A DNA stretch of 5,228 nucleotides from contig CAMTFT010000163.1 of assembly GCA_947071365.1 (NCBI GenBank), forward strand, positions 1 through 5,228, read 5' to 3'. Below, piece by piece: positions 1 to 5,228 of this stretch. Numbering within the stretch: position 1 is the first letter of the stretch; each line of letters starts with the position of its first letter. Under the pieces are notes generated by a model. The model worked only from the letters and a program-made list of their open reading frames with translations. It was not told the origin of the DNA and did no database searches. The stretch is from an uncultured bacterium. GTDB taxonomy: Bacteria; Bacillota; Clostridia; Lachnospirales; Lachnospiraceae. Made by a program: the position numbers and the translations under genes.

Positions 1-38
1 TTAAGTCGTCGGCAGCGTCAGATGTGTATAAGAGACAG
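1..38 (+). other. Untrimmed Illumina Nextera read-1 adapter (artefact)
   Basis: Not genomic DNA. Positions 6-19 read TCGTCGGCAGCGTC, the Nextera read-1 adapter, and positions 20-38 read AGATGTGTATAAGAGACAG, the 19-bp Tn5 mosaic end that Nextera transposition places next to the insert. The first five bases, TTAAG, match the last five of the i5 index seen in full at the other end of the window. A spurious plus-strand reading frame starts inside the adapter at position 22; its first residues, MCIRDR, are an adapter translation that I recall recurring in protein databases. Genomic sequence begins at 39. Confidence 0.97.
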
Positions 39-42
39 GTTT

Positions 43-1725
43 TTATCCGTATATTTTCTGAAGTTTCACGGCACATTTCTTTTTGAAGAAAGCAATTCCA
101 TAAGACCATATTTCGTTCATTCCATCATCAATCAGCGGTTCTGCATACTCCCGGTCGAGAATCTGCTTCAGCGCCGCATCGCACTGCGCCTCCATGTCGT
201 TCCGGCTCCTGGCGCGCTTGGTCTCAATGATCATCCCCTGCTCGCCGGTGGCATTCTCGATCTGAATGTCGCTTCTTCCCGTTCCAGCTTCACGGTTGGA
301 GAGGATCTTCCAGTCGCTTTTTCCCTTCAATAGTCCAAGCAGGAAGCCGTGATAGAAGCCTTCATAGCTGTCATAATAGCTGATCGTGCCGCGAAGCTGT
401 TCATTCAATATTGTCTCCACCTGTTCTGCATTTCCGCTCTCCAGCGCATGACACAGGATTTCCACGCTGCTCTTCTGTCTGACGATCTTCTCGGCAAACC
501 ACTTCTGGATCTTCTCGATGAAGATATCCCTGATCTCGCGGTTGGGGATGACCAGACTTGCAAAGTCATCGTCCGACTTTGGTGCGTTCCTGTCCACCGT
601 CAGGTAGCCGGTCAGAAACAGCACGCTCCACAGGTTATCGATGCTTTCTGTCAGTTCGCCATAAGTCAGTGTCTCCACGATCTTCTTGCGGATCGTTTTT
701 CTCGCCACAAGCTGTTCGATCTCGCTGCGCGTCGTCACATCGGCCATGTCGATGAACTGCTTCACCAGCGAATTAGACGAAGTGTTATTCCAGTAGGGTT
801 TCGGTTTTGCCTCCGGATCGTCCAGCAGTTTGTCGCAGTGGTTGACCACATCCCACGGGCAGTAGACGTCCGCGTCACCGAAATGATACCCGTCATACCA
901 TGCCCGCATGTCATCACGTGCATACTCCATGCCGTAATCCGTCAGCAGTGTCTGGACATCATCCTCCGTGAAGCCAAAGTATTCATCGTACCGTGTATCC
1001 GTAATGGTATCGACTTTGAGGTTATTGATGCCGGTGAATATACTCTCCTTCGAGATGCGCAGGCAGCCGGTTACAACCGCGAAATACAGATCCGGGTTGG
1101 TTTTGAATGCCTCGCCGAAGAAGCCTCGCAGGAAAGCAACCATCTGATCGTAATAGCCATTGATGTGGGCCTTGTCCAGCGGCACATCATATTCATCGAT
1201 CAGCAGGATGACTTGCTCGCCGTAGTGGGCGTGGAGCATGCGCATCAGGGTGACGAGGGCGGCCTGCAGATCATTTTCTCCCGAATTTGCGCTCTTCAGG
1301 CGCTTAAAGATCAGCCTGTCATCTTCATCTGTTTCTAAATCATTCTCAAGGAATACCATGCGTTTACACTCGTTGGCAACAAGATACGCCAACCATTGAA
1401 TGGCATCTCTATACGTCATCCCTTCCACACCTTTGAGCGAAAGGAATACAACGGGATGCTTTGCCTGATACTCTTCGCAGAGCTGTTTTTCTTCGCTGAT
1501 CGCCAGACCGTCGAAAAGTAATTTGTCCGAGCCAATTTCAAAAAAGCTCTTAAGCATGCTCATATTTAACGTCTTGCCAAAGCGCCTGGGGCGGGTAAAA
1601 AGGTTTATCTTTCCTGCCTTGTTCAGTAAGTCCTTGATAAACAGCGTTTTGTCAATATAATATAAATTTTCTCTGCGGATCTCTTCAAAGCTATCATATC
1701 CAACCGGCAGTTTTTTTCTCTCCAT
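43..1725 (-). CDS. AAA-ATPase-like / PD-(D/E)XK nuclease domain protein (DUF1703 type)
   Basis: A 560-residue protein of the large family that joins an N-terminal AAA-ATPase-like domain to a C-terminal PD-(D/E)XK nuclease domain. These proteins are common, often in many copies, in Clostridia and Bacteroidetes; their cellular role is not established. Numbering from the chosen start: the family signature ENLYYIDKT is at 19-27; the variant P-loop RPRRFGKT is at 45-52, lacking the first glycine of a classical Walker A as is usual here; Walker B VILLIDEYD is at 172-180; WYDGYHFG is at 276-283; YWNNTSSNS is at 311-319. The nuclease core shows D486 (in GRSDIQI) and the E501-x-K503 pair in IIETK, so both domains look catalytically intact. 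There is no signal peptide or membrane segment, so it is probably cytosolic. The ATG at 1725 is preferred over an in-frame ATG 27 bases upstream because AAAAGGAG lies 7 bases before it. The TAA stop at 45-43 is only four bases from the adapter, so the gene is complete but its downstream neighbour is unknown. Nuclease activity is inferred from motifs only. Confidence 0.9.
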   Translation of the reverse strand: MERKKLPVGYDSFEEIRRENLYYIDKTLFIKDLLNKAGKINLFTRPRRFGKTLNMSMLKSFFEIGSDKLLFDGLAISEEKQLCEEYQAKHPVVFLSLKGVEGMTYRDAIQWLAYLVANECKRMVFLENDLETDEDDRLIFKRLKSANSGENDLQAALVTLMRMLHAHYGEQVILLIDEYDVPLDKAHINGYYDQMVAFLRGFFGEAFKTNPDLYFAVVTGCLRISKESIFTGINNLKVDTITDTRYDEYFGFTEDDVQTLLTDYGMEYARDDMRAWYDGYHFGDADVYCPWDVVNHCDKLLDDPEAKPKPYWNNTSSNSLVKQFIDMADVTTRSEIEQLVARKTIRKKIVETLTYGELTESIDNLWSVLFLTGYLTVDRNAPKSDDDFASLVIPNREIRDIFIEKIQKWFAEKIVRQKSSVEILCHALESGNAEQVETILNEQLRGTISYYDSYEGFYHGFLLGLLKGKSDWKILSNREAGTGRSDIQIENATGEQGMIIETKRARSRNDMEAQCDAALKQILDREYAEPLIDDGMNEIWSYGIAFFKKKCAVKLQKIYG

Positions 1726-1732
1726 ATACGGT

Positions 1733-1740
1733 CTCCTTTT
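1733..1740 (-). promoter_or_regulatory. Ribosome binding site of the AAA/nuclease gene
   Basis: Read on the minus strand this is AAAAGGAG, followed by the 7-base spacer ACCGTAT and ATG at 1725. It is a strong Shine-Dalgarno match at good spacing. It decides the start, because the in-frame ATG at 1752 lies upstream of this site and would only add nine mostly basic residues (MRRWKRRPY). Confidence 0.85.
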
Positions 1741-1761
1741 CCAGCGGCGCATCTGTTTTCA

Positions 1762-1780
1762 AAGCATAAGCTTATAGCTT
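1762..1780. repeat. Imperfect dyad, possible operator
   Basis: The sequence contains the perfect 10-bp palindrome ATAAGCTTAT at 1766-1775, flanked by AAGC on the left and GCTT on the right with a one-base offset. If the minus-strand promoter at 1790-1818 is right, transcription would start near 1783, so the dyad covers the first transcribed bases, a usual place for a repressor site. No regulator is identified. The A+T-rich stem could also arise by chance or act only as RNA structure in the leader. Confidence 0.35.
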
Positions 1781-1789
1781 CCCGCTTTC

Positions 1790-1818
1790 ATTTTATCTCA
1801 GTACGGGCTTAATATCAA
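1790..1818 (-). promoter_or_regulatory. Sigma-A promoter for the AAA/nuclease gene
   Basis: On the minus strand a -35 box TTGATA (1818-1813) is followed by a 17-base spacer and a -10 box TAAAAT (1795-1790). Each box matches the housekeeping consensus at five of six positions, and the spacing is optimal. The expected start near 1783 gives a leader of about 58 bases before the ATG at 1725. It is the best promoter match I found in the intergenic region. Confidence 0.7.
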
Positions 1819-1877
1819 GCGTTTCCACGCACGGTCAACCGCAGATTCATCCAACAGAAATTCCTGCTGTCACAGAT

Positions 1878-1896
1878 GCGTATTATTACGCTTTTT
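1878..1896 (+). terminator. Weak terminator-like stem-loop with T tract
   Basis: GCGTA (1878-1882) pairs with TACGC (1887-1891) around a TTAT loop and is followed at once by five T residues (1892-1896). The shape is that of a Rho-independent terminator on the plus strand, but the stem is only 5 bp and no plus-strand gene ends upstream. It might stop antisense transcription or insulate the kinase promoter, or it may be chance. Confidence 0.22.
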
Positions 1897-1938
1897 GGTG
1901 TCATGCCAACAGTAGGTAGATCCGACGGCAATTTGTGA

Positions 1939-1967
1939 TTGTGCCGGTGAAAAAAACAGTGTATATT
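1939..1967 (+). promoter_or_regulatory. Candidate promoter for the kinase-regulator pair
   Basis: A -10 box TATATT (1962-1967, five of six matches) lies 17 bases downstream of TTGTGC (1939-1944), which matches only the TTG of the -35 consensus. An A tract (1950-1956) fills part of the spacer. Transcription would start near 1974, giving a leader of about 34 bases before the ATG at 2008. The poor -35 box would fit a promoter that needs an activator, possibly the KdpE-type regulator itself, but that is inference. Confidence 0.4.
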
Positions 1968-2007
1968 AATGTCAGAAAACGGATTTCCGGGGAAGTGAGG
2001 CACATAA

Positions 2008-3105
2008 ATGCAAAAGAGCCATTTTGTCTATGTGATGCGTATGCTGGTGACGCTGCTGGCTGTTTTTCTGCTTTCCATACTGCTGAATCGCGCCGGGATC
2101 GGGCGGGAAAATATTCTGATGCTGTTTATTGTCGGCGTACTTCTGGTGTCGTACTGCACCAATGGATACCGGTATGGGATCATCGCGTCGCTGATCAGCA
2201 TGATGATCTTTAATTATCTTTTCACGGAGCCGTTTTACAATTTTTCTATTTCAGATCCGAACGATGTGATCACGCTGGTTTTCTTCCTGCTGTCCGCTTT
2301 GATTTCCGCGAATCTGACCGTCCGCTTTCAAAAACAGGTGAAGGTGGCGACGGAAAATGAACAGTTGGCCCGGGCGCTTACGCTGGAACAGGAGCGGATC
2401 CAGTTCGCAATGGAGAAGGAACAGATGCGCAGCGGACTTCTGCGCAGCATTTCCCATGACCTTCGCACGCCGCTTACGGGAATTGCCGGGGCCAGCGGCC
2501 TGCTCGTCCAGAGGGGGATGCAGCTTGAACGGGAAAATATCGTCAGTCTGGCAAGGGATATCAACGCCCAGTCGGACAGCCTGATCCAACTGGTGGAAAA
2601 TATTCTGAATATGACAAAAATTGACACAGGCAATCTGGTGATTGAGAAAAATCCGGAGGCGGTGGAGGACATAATCAGCAATGCGGTCTTTTATATAAAG
2701 GGACGGCGGCAGAACAGGAAGATCGAGGTATCCGTGTCGGAGGATGTTTTCATTGTGCCGATGGACGGAAGAATGATGGTGCAGGTGCTGAGCAACCTGC
2801 TGGACAATGCGGTGAAGCATACAAAGGATGATGGAACGATCGCGATCCGTGTCTGGAAAAAAGAGGACATGGTCTGGTTTGCGGTAGAGGACGACGGAAC
2901 GGGAATCGATGACAGCATCATGGACTGCCTGTTCGAGGAGTTTACGACCTTCCGTCCCGGGGGCCTGGACACAGGAAAGGGGATCGGGCTTGGGCTTGCG
3001 ATCTGCCGGGCGATTGTGACGGCCCACGGCGGTACGATCAGCGGGGAGAACAGGCCGGAGGGCGGCGCGCGCTTTTTGCTTGGCTTGCCCGGGGAAGCTG
3101 AGTGA
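2008..3105 (+). CDS. kdpD: Short KdpD-like membrane sensor histidine kinase
   Basis: A 365-residue histidine kinase that matches the C-terminal half of KdpD, the sensor that autophosphorylates on histidine and passes phosphate to KdpE. Four hydrophobic segments (about 10-28, 34-51, 55-72 and 86-104) form a DUF4118-type membrane domain, including the KdpD-like stretch FNYLFTEPFYNFSISD. A charged helical linker (about 105-145) leads to the HisKA domain with H-box SISHDLRTPL, phosphoacceptor H150. The ATPase domain has the N-box N263-x3-N267, the G1 box DDGTGI at 295-300, the F-box LFEEFTTF at 308-315 and the G2 box GKGIGLGLAI at 323-332, so the kinase core is complete. Classical KdpD is roughly 890 residues, with cytosolic KdpD and USP-like domains in front; these are absent, and no coding sequence for them lies upstream. 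GTGAGG at 1995-2000, 7 bases before the ATG, supports the start. The regulator gene follows 94 bases later and is probably co-transcribed. The symbol reflects family membership; a role in potassium control is not shown. Confidence 0.9.
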   Translation: MQKSHFVYVMRMLVTLLAVFLLSILLNRAGIGRENILMLFIVGVLLVSYCTNGYRYGIIASLISMMIFNYLFTEPFYNFSISDPNDVITLVFFLLSALISANLTVRFQKQVKVATENEQLARALTLEQERIQFAMEKEQMRSGLLRSISHDLRTPLTGIAGASGLLVQRGMQLERENIVSLARDINAQSDSLIQLVENILNMTKIDTGNLVIEKNPEAVEDIISNAVFYIKGRRQNRKIEVSVSEDVFIVPMDGRMMVQVLSNLLDNAVKHTKDDGTIAIRVWKKEDMVWFAVEDDGTGIDDSIMDCLFEEFTTFRPGGLDTGKGIGLGLAICRAIVTAHGGTISGENRPEGGARFLLGLPGEAE

Positions 3106-3139
3106 TGCGCGGAGAGCTGAAAAATATGGACAAAATACT

Positions 3140-3169
3140 CATTTTCCCCGGAAAAGGCCGGGGGAAATG
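3140..3169 (+). promoter_or_regulatory. Intercistronic RNA hairpin between kinase and regulator genes
   Basis: The arm CATTTTCCCCGG (3140-3151) pairs with CCGGGGGAAATG (3158-3169) around a six-base loop AAAAGG. This gives 12 bp with one G-U wobble and a G+C-rich inner half. No T tract follows (next bases TGGATAAAGC), so it is not a standard Rho-independent terminator. It may act as an RNA-processing or stability element that sets the kinase-to-regulator ratio, or may affect translation of the regulator. It also buries an in-frame ATG at 3167-3169, which argues against that codon as the regulator start. Confidence 0.6.
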
Positions 3170-3182
3170 TGGATAAAGCAGG

Positions 3183-3190
3183 AAAGGAAG
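3183..3190 (+). promoter_or_regulatory. Ribosome binding site of the response regulator
   Basis: AAAGGAAG ends 9 bases before the GTG at 3200. It decides the start: the alternative ATG at 3167 has only a G run two bases upstream and sits inside the hairpin arm, and the ATG at 3080 overlaps the kinase gene. Confidence 0.65.
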
Positions 3191-3199
3191 AAACAGGCT

Positions 3200-3898
3200 G
3201 TGGAAAACAAAGTTTCTGTATTGATCATAGAAGATGATAAGTACATATCGAATTTTATCTGTATGAGTCTGGAGCAGGAAGGGTATCGTTATATAAAGGC
3301 GGATACGGGACAGGAGGCGCTGCGTCTGTGCAACCAGGAGAATCCCGACGTCATCATTCTTGACCTGGGACTTCCCGATATAGATGGAATTGAAGTAATT
3401 AAGCGTGTCCGCAGCAGTTGTGAAAAGCCGATCATCGTTGTGTCTGCGAGGCAGGAGGAGGGCGAAAAGATCAGGGCGCTTGATATGGGCGCGGATGATT
3501 ACGTCGTCAAGCCCTTCTATATGGGAGAGCTGCTGGCGCGGATCCGCGTGGCGGTGCGCAAGACGGACAAATCATCAAAAAGAGAGGCGGAGCGCATTTT
3601 TCAGCGTGACTACCTGAAAATTGATTTTGAGAAACGTGCTGTGTACGTGGAGGATAAGAAGATCCATCTGACGCCGATTGAATACAGGCTTCTGGCGCTT
3701 CTCGTGGCCAACCGCGGCAAGGTGCTGACCCACAATCAGCTCCTGAATAAGATATGGGGAAGCACGGAGGGCGGAGACGCCAACAGCCTGCGGGTATTTA
3801 TGGCGACGCTGCGCAGAAAGATCGAGAAGGATACCACCAATCCGAGATTTATCATAACGGAGGTGGGAGTGGGATACCGGTTTTCCGAGAAGGAATGA
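3200..3898 (+). CDS. kdpE: KdpE-type OmpR-family response regulator
   Basis: A 232-residue DNA-binding response regulator, the expected partner of the kinase just upstream. Started at GTG 3200 it begins MENKVSVLIIEDD, the usual beginning of a receiver domain, and has the usual KdpE length. The receiver (about 5-118) shows the acidic pair D12/D13, phosphoacceptor D55 in IILDLGLPD, the switch residue S82 in VVSAR and the conserved K104 in VVKPF. After a charged linker (about 120-135) comes an OmpR/PhoB winged-helix domain (about 136-230) with LTPIEYRLLALLVANRGKVL at 157-176, a recognition-helix region around 194-209 and the C-terminal wing ITEVGVGYRF at 219-228. These agree closely with KdpE as I remember it. 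KdpE normally activates kdpFABC under potassium limitation; no such operon is in view, so the target here is unknown. The gene lies 94 bases after the kinase gene and ends 11 bases from the convergent transporter gene. The family call is strong, the start codon moderately so. Confidence 0.92.
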   Translation: MENKVSVLIIEDDKYISNFICMSLEQEGYRYIKADTGQEALRLCNQENPDVIILDLGLPDIDGIEVIKRVRSSCEKPIIVVSARQEEGEKIRALDMGADDYVVKPFYMGELLARIRVAVRKTDKSSKREAERIFQRDYLKIDFEKRAVYVEDKKIHLTPIEYRLLALLVANRGKVLTHNQLLNKIWGSTEGGDANSLRVFMATLRRKIEKDTTNPRFIITEVGVGYRFSEKE

Positions 3899-3909
3899 AA
3901 AATGCCCGT

Positions 3910-5186
3910 CTATTGCGTTTTCTGCCATTTGCCGCTGATGTAGCGCAGAGAAAAGCAGATGCCCCGGAACAGCCAGTCGATTTCCATGGCGATCCAGACT
4001 CCGAATACGCCCCAGCCCAGATACACGCCCAGCAGGAAGCAGAAGCCGATCCGGAAGACCCACATGGACAGGATCGACAGTACCATCGTGTATTTCACGT
4101 CGGAGGCAGCCCGCAGGACGTTCGGCAGGGTAAAGGCCAGCGGCCAGATCGTAACGACTCCCGCTGAGTGCGCCCAGATGATTCTGGTGGTGTACCCCGA
4201 TGCTTCCGGTGAAAGATGGTACAGACGGATCAAAAACGGAAGCGCCAGAAGTGTCGCAATACTGATGACCGTAATGCACGCATAAGTAATGAGCATCAGC
4301 TTTTTCACGTAATAGCGTGCCTGTTCGAAATCCCCTGCTCCGGCGCACTGTGATACTACGGTCAGCATGGCAAAGCCCATGGCCATACCGGAAAGTATCT
4401 GGAATGATGCAATGTTGTTGCTGACGGCGTTGGCCGCGATGGAGGCCGTTCCGAAGCTGGAAACGACGCTGAGCACCAGGATCTTGCCGAGCTGGAACAT
4501 ACTGTTTTCCAGGCCGTTTGGAATGCCGATCCCGAGGATCTTTTTCAGGAGCGCAAAGTCAAAGCGGAAGGAGAACGGCAGCGGAATATGTACGGTCTTA
4601 TTCTGGTTTGTCAGCATTTTCAAAATCACGACAGCGCCGGTCATACGGGAAACAAGCGTTGGGATCGCAGCTCCGGCTACCCCCATATGCAGTCCGAAAA
4701 TGAGGATGGCGTTGCCCGTAAGGTTGATGCCGTTCATGACCAGCGACATGTACATGGCTGTTTTGGAATCGCCCATTGAGCGGAAAATAGCAGCTCCGGC
4801 ATTGTAAAGCGCGATAAACGGAATGGAAGCGGTGACGATCAGCAGATAGATATTGCAGTTCGCCGTGACCTCCTCCGTAATCCGGCCGAATACAACTTGC
4901 AGGATAAACGGTTTGCCCAGATATGTGAGCGCCATGATGACGGTGGAAAAAACGGCAGTAAATAGAATGAGCTGATTCGCTGCCCGGCAGGCCACATCCG
5001 GCTCCCTTCGTCCGATCTGCTGCCCGCAGATGACGGCGCCGCCGGTGCCGAGGGCTGCGAACAGATTGATCAGCAGAATAAAGATACTGTCTGCCAGAGA
5101 AACGGCAGAAACGGCGGATTCTCCCGCACTTGCTACCATCATGGAGTCAGCCATTCCGACGGTGATGGCCAGCATCTGCTCCAGGA
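3910..5186 (-). CDS. MATE-family multidrug/cation efflux antiporter, 5' truncated
   Basis: A multidrug and toxic compound extrusion transporter of the inner membrane, a family that exports cationic drugs or metabolites in exchange for Na+ or H+. The visible protein is 424 complete residues beginning LEQMLAITVGMADS; family members are usually near 450, so about 25-35 N-terminal residues lie beyond the contig end. About twelve hydrophobic segments can be picked out, the first one incomplete. The two halves show the internal repeat of the family: MADSMMVASAG...GQQIGRRE in the first half resembles the region GKILVLSVVSSFGTASIAAN...VVSQCAGAGDFEQA in the second. PNGLENSMFQLGK opens the second half, as in many clostridial MATE proteins. 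The ATG at 5175 would be taken as a start by a gene finder, but coding continues upstream of it (CTG GAG CAG) until a stop inside the adapter, so it is internal. The gene ends with TAG at 3912-3910. The substrate cannot be read from sequence. Confidence 0.93.
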
Positions 5187-5228
5187 CTGTCTCTTATACA
5201 CATCTGACGCTGCCGACGACTTAATAGG
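5187..5228 (-). other. Untrimmed Nextera read-1 adapter plus i5 index S518 (artefact)
   Basis: Not genomic DNA. On the minus strand this is the mosaic end (5205-5187) preceded by TCGTCGGCAGCGTC (5219-5206). Upstream of that, 5227-5220 reads CTATTAAG, which I recognise as the Nextera XT v2 i5 index S518, and 5228 fits the first base of the P5 arm. It is an inverted copy of the left end of the window. A spurious plus-strand frame running into it ends in SYTHLTLPTT, an adapter-derived peptide I recall from databases. Confidence 0.97.

Noticed and set aside
349..1338. A 329-codon open frame on the plus strand, antisense to the AAA/nuclease gene
   Set aside because: It lies wholly inside a gene with clear domain motifs, its translation shows no recognisable domain, and no convincing ribosome site precedes it. 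Long antisense frames are common opposite real genes.
1815..2003. A possible 62-residue small protein on the minus strand in the intergenic region
   Set aside because: No good Shine-Dalgarno site before its start, no hydrophobic or domain pattern, and it covers the predicted kinase promoter and the -35 box of the nuclease gene.
2251..3027. A 258-codon minus-strand open frame opposite the kinase gene
   Set aside because: The translation is rich in H, R and Q with no domain pattern, and the plus strand carries an unmistakable histidine kinase.
3126..3176. A 16-codon leader-like frame between the kinase and regulator (starting MDKILIF)
   Set aside because: A GGAG lies 11 bases upstream, so translation is conceivable, but the peptide has no run of regulatory codons and nothing else supports an attenuation mechanism.
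3080..3199. Upstream ATG starts for the response regulator at 3080 and 3167
   Set aside because: The first overlaps the kinase gene and would add 40 residues unlike any receiver domain. The second lies in the arm of the hairpin with poor ribosome-site spacing. GTG 3200 has AAAGGAAG at a workable distance and gives the normal family length.
3575..4348. A 257-codon minus-strand open frame spanning the ends of the regulator and transporter genes
   Set aside because: It overlaps both genes in other frames and has no recognisable motif; it is a by-product of their codon use.
1..5228. Inverted terminal repeats suggesting a transposon or linear plasmid
   Set aside because: The matching ends are Nextera adapter and index sequence; the genomic sequence just inside them is not repeated.
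1..5228. A defence island or other undescribed multi-gene system
   Set aside because: Only one gene, the AAA/nuclease, could fit such a role. The two-component pair and MATE exporter are ordinary, and the genes do not form one operon. There is no CRISPR, toxin-antitoxin pair or retron-like element.

Overview
The window is a short assembled contig from a bacterium, most likely a Firmicute of class Clostridia. Lachnospiraceae is my best guess, from the look of the KdpD-like kinase, the MATE transporter and the AAA-ATPase/PD-(D/E)XK protein and from the strong Shine-Dalgarno sites; this placement is inference. Only positions 39-5186 are genomic. Both ends carry untrimmed Illumina Nextera adapter, and the right end also carries what I recognise as the 8-base i5 index S518 (CTATTAAG, read on the minus strand) plus one further base.

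Layout from left to right: (1) 1-38, adapter. (2) 43-1725 minus, a complete gene for a DUF1703-type protein with an AAA-ATPase-like N-terminus and a PD-(D/E)XK nuclease C-terminus. (3) 1726-2007, a divergent intergenic region. It holds a near-consensus sigma-A promoter for the minus-strand gene, a dyad just downstream of it, a weak stem-loop followed by five T, and a plausible but weaker promoter for the plus-strand genes. (4) 2008-3105 plus, a membrane histidine kinase equivalent to the C-terminal half of KdpD. (5) 3106-3199, an intercistronic gap with a 12-bp G+C-rich hairpin. (6) 3200-3898 plus, a KdpE-type OmpR-family response regulator that I start at a GTG. (7) 3910-5186 minus, a MATE-family multidrug/cation antiporter, convergent with the regulator and cut off at its N-terminus by the contig end. 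(8) 5187-5228, adapter and index.

The kinase and regulator form a two-component pair with all the catalytic motifs intact. The kinase lacks the cytosolic KdpD and USP-like input domains of classical KdpD, and no kdpFABC, trk or ktr potassium-transport gene is visible, so the regulated target is unknown. The other two genes face away from this pair and need not be functionally linked to it. I see no tRNA, rRNA, CRISPR array, insertion sequence or phage gene. I do not see convincing evidence of a new multi-gene system. The points most worth a second look are the adapter contamination, the hairpin between kinase and regulator, the reduced KdpD architecture, and the promoter-plus-dyad in front of the AAA/nuclease gene.
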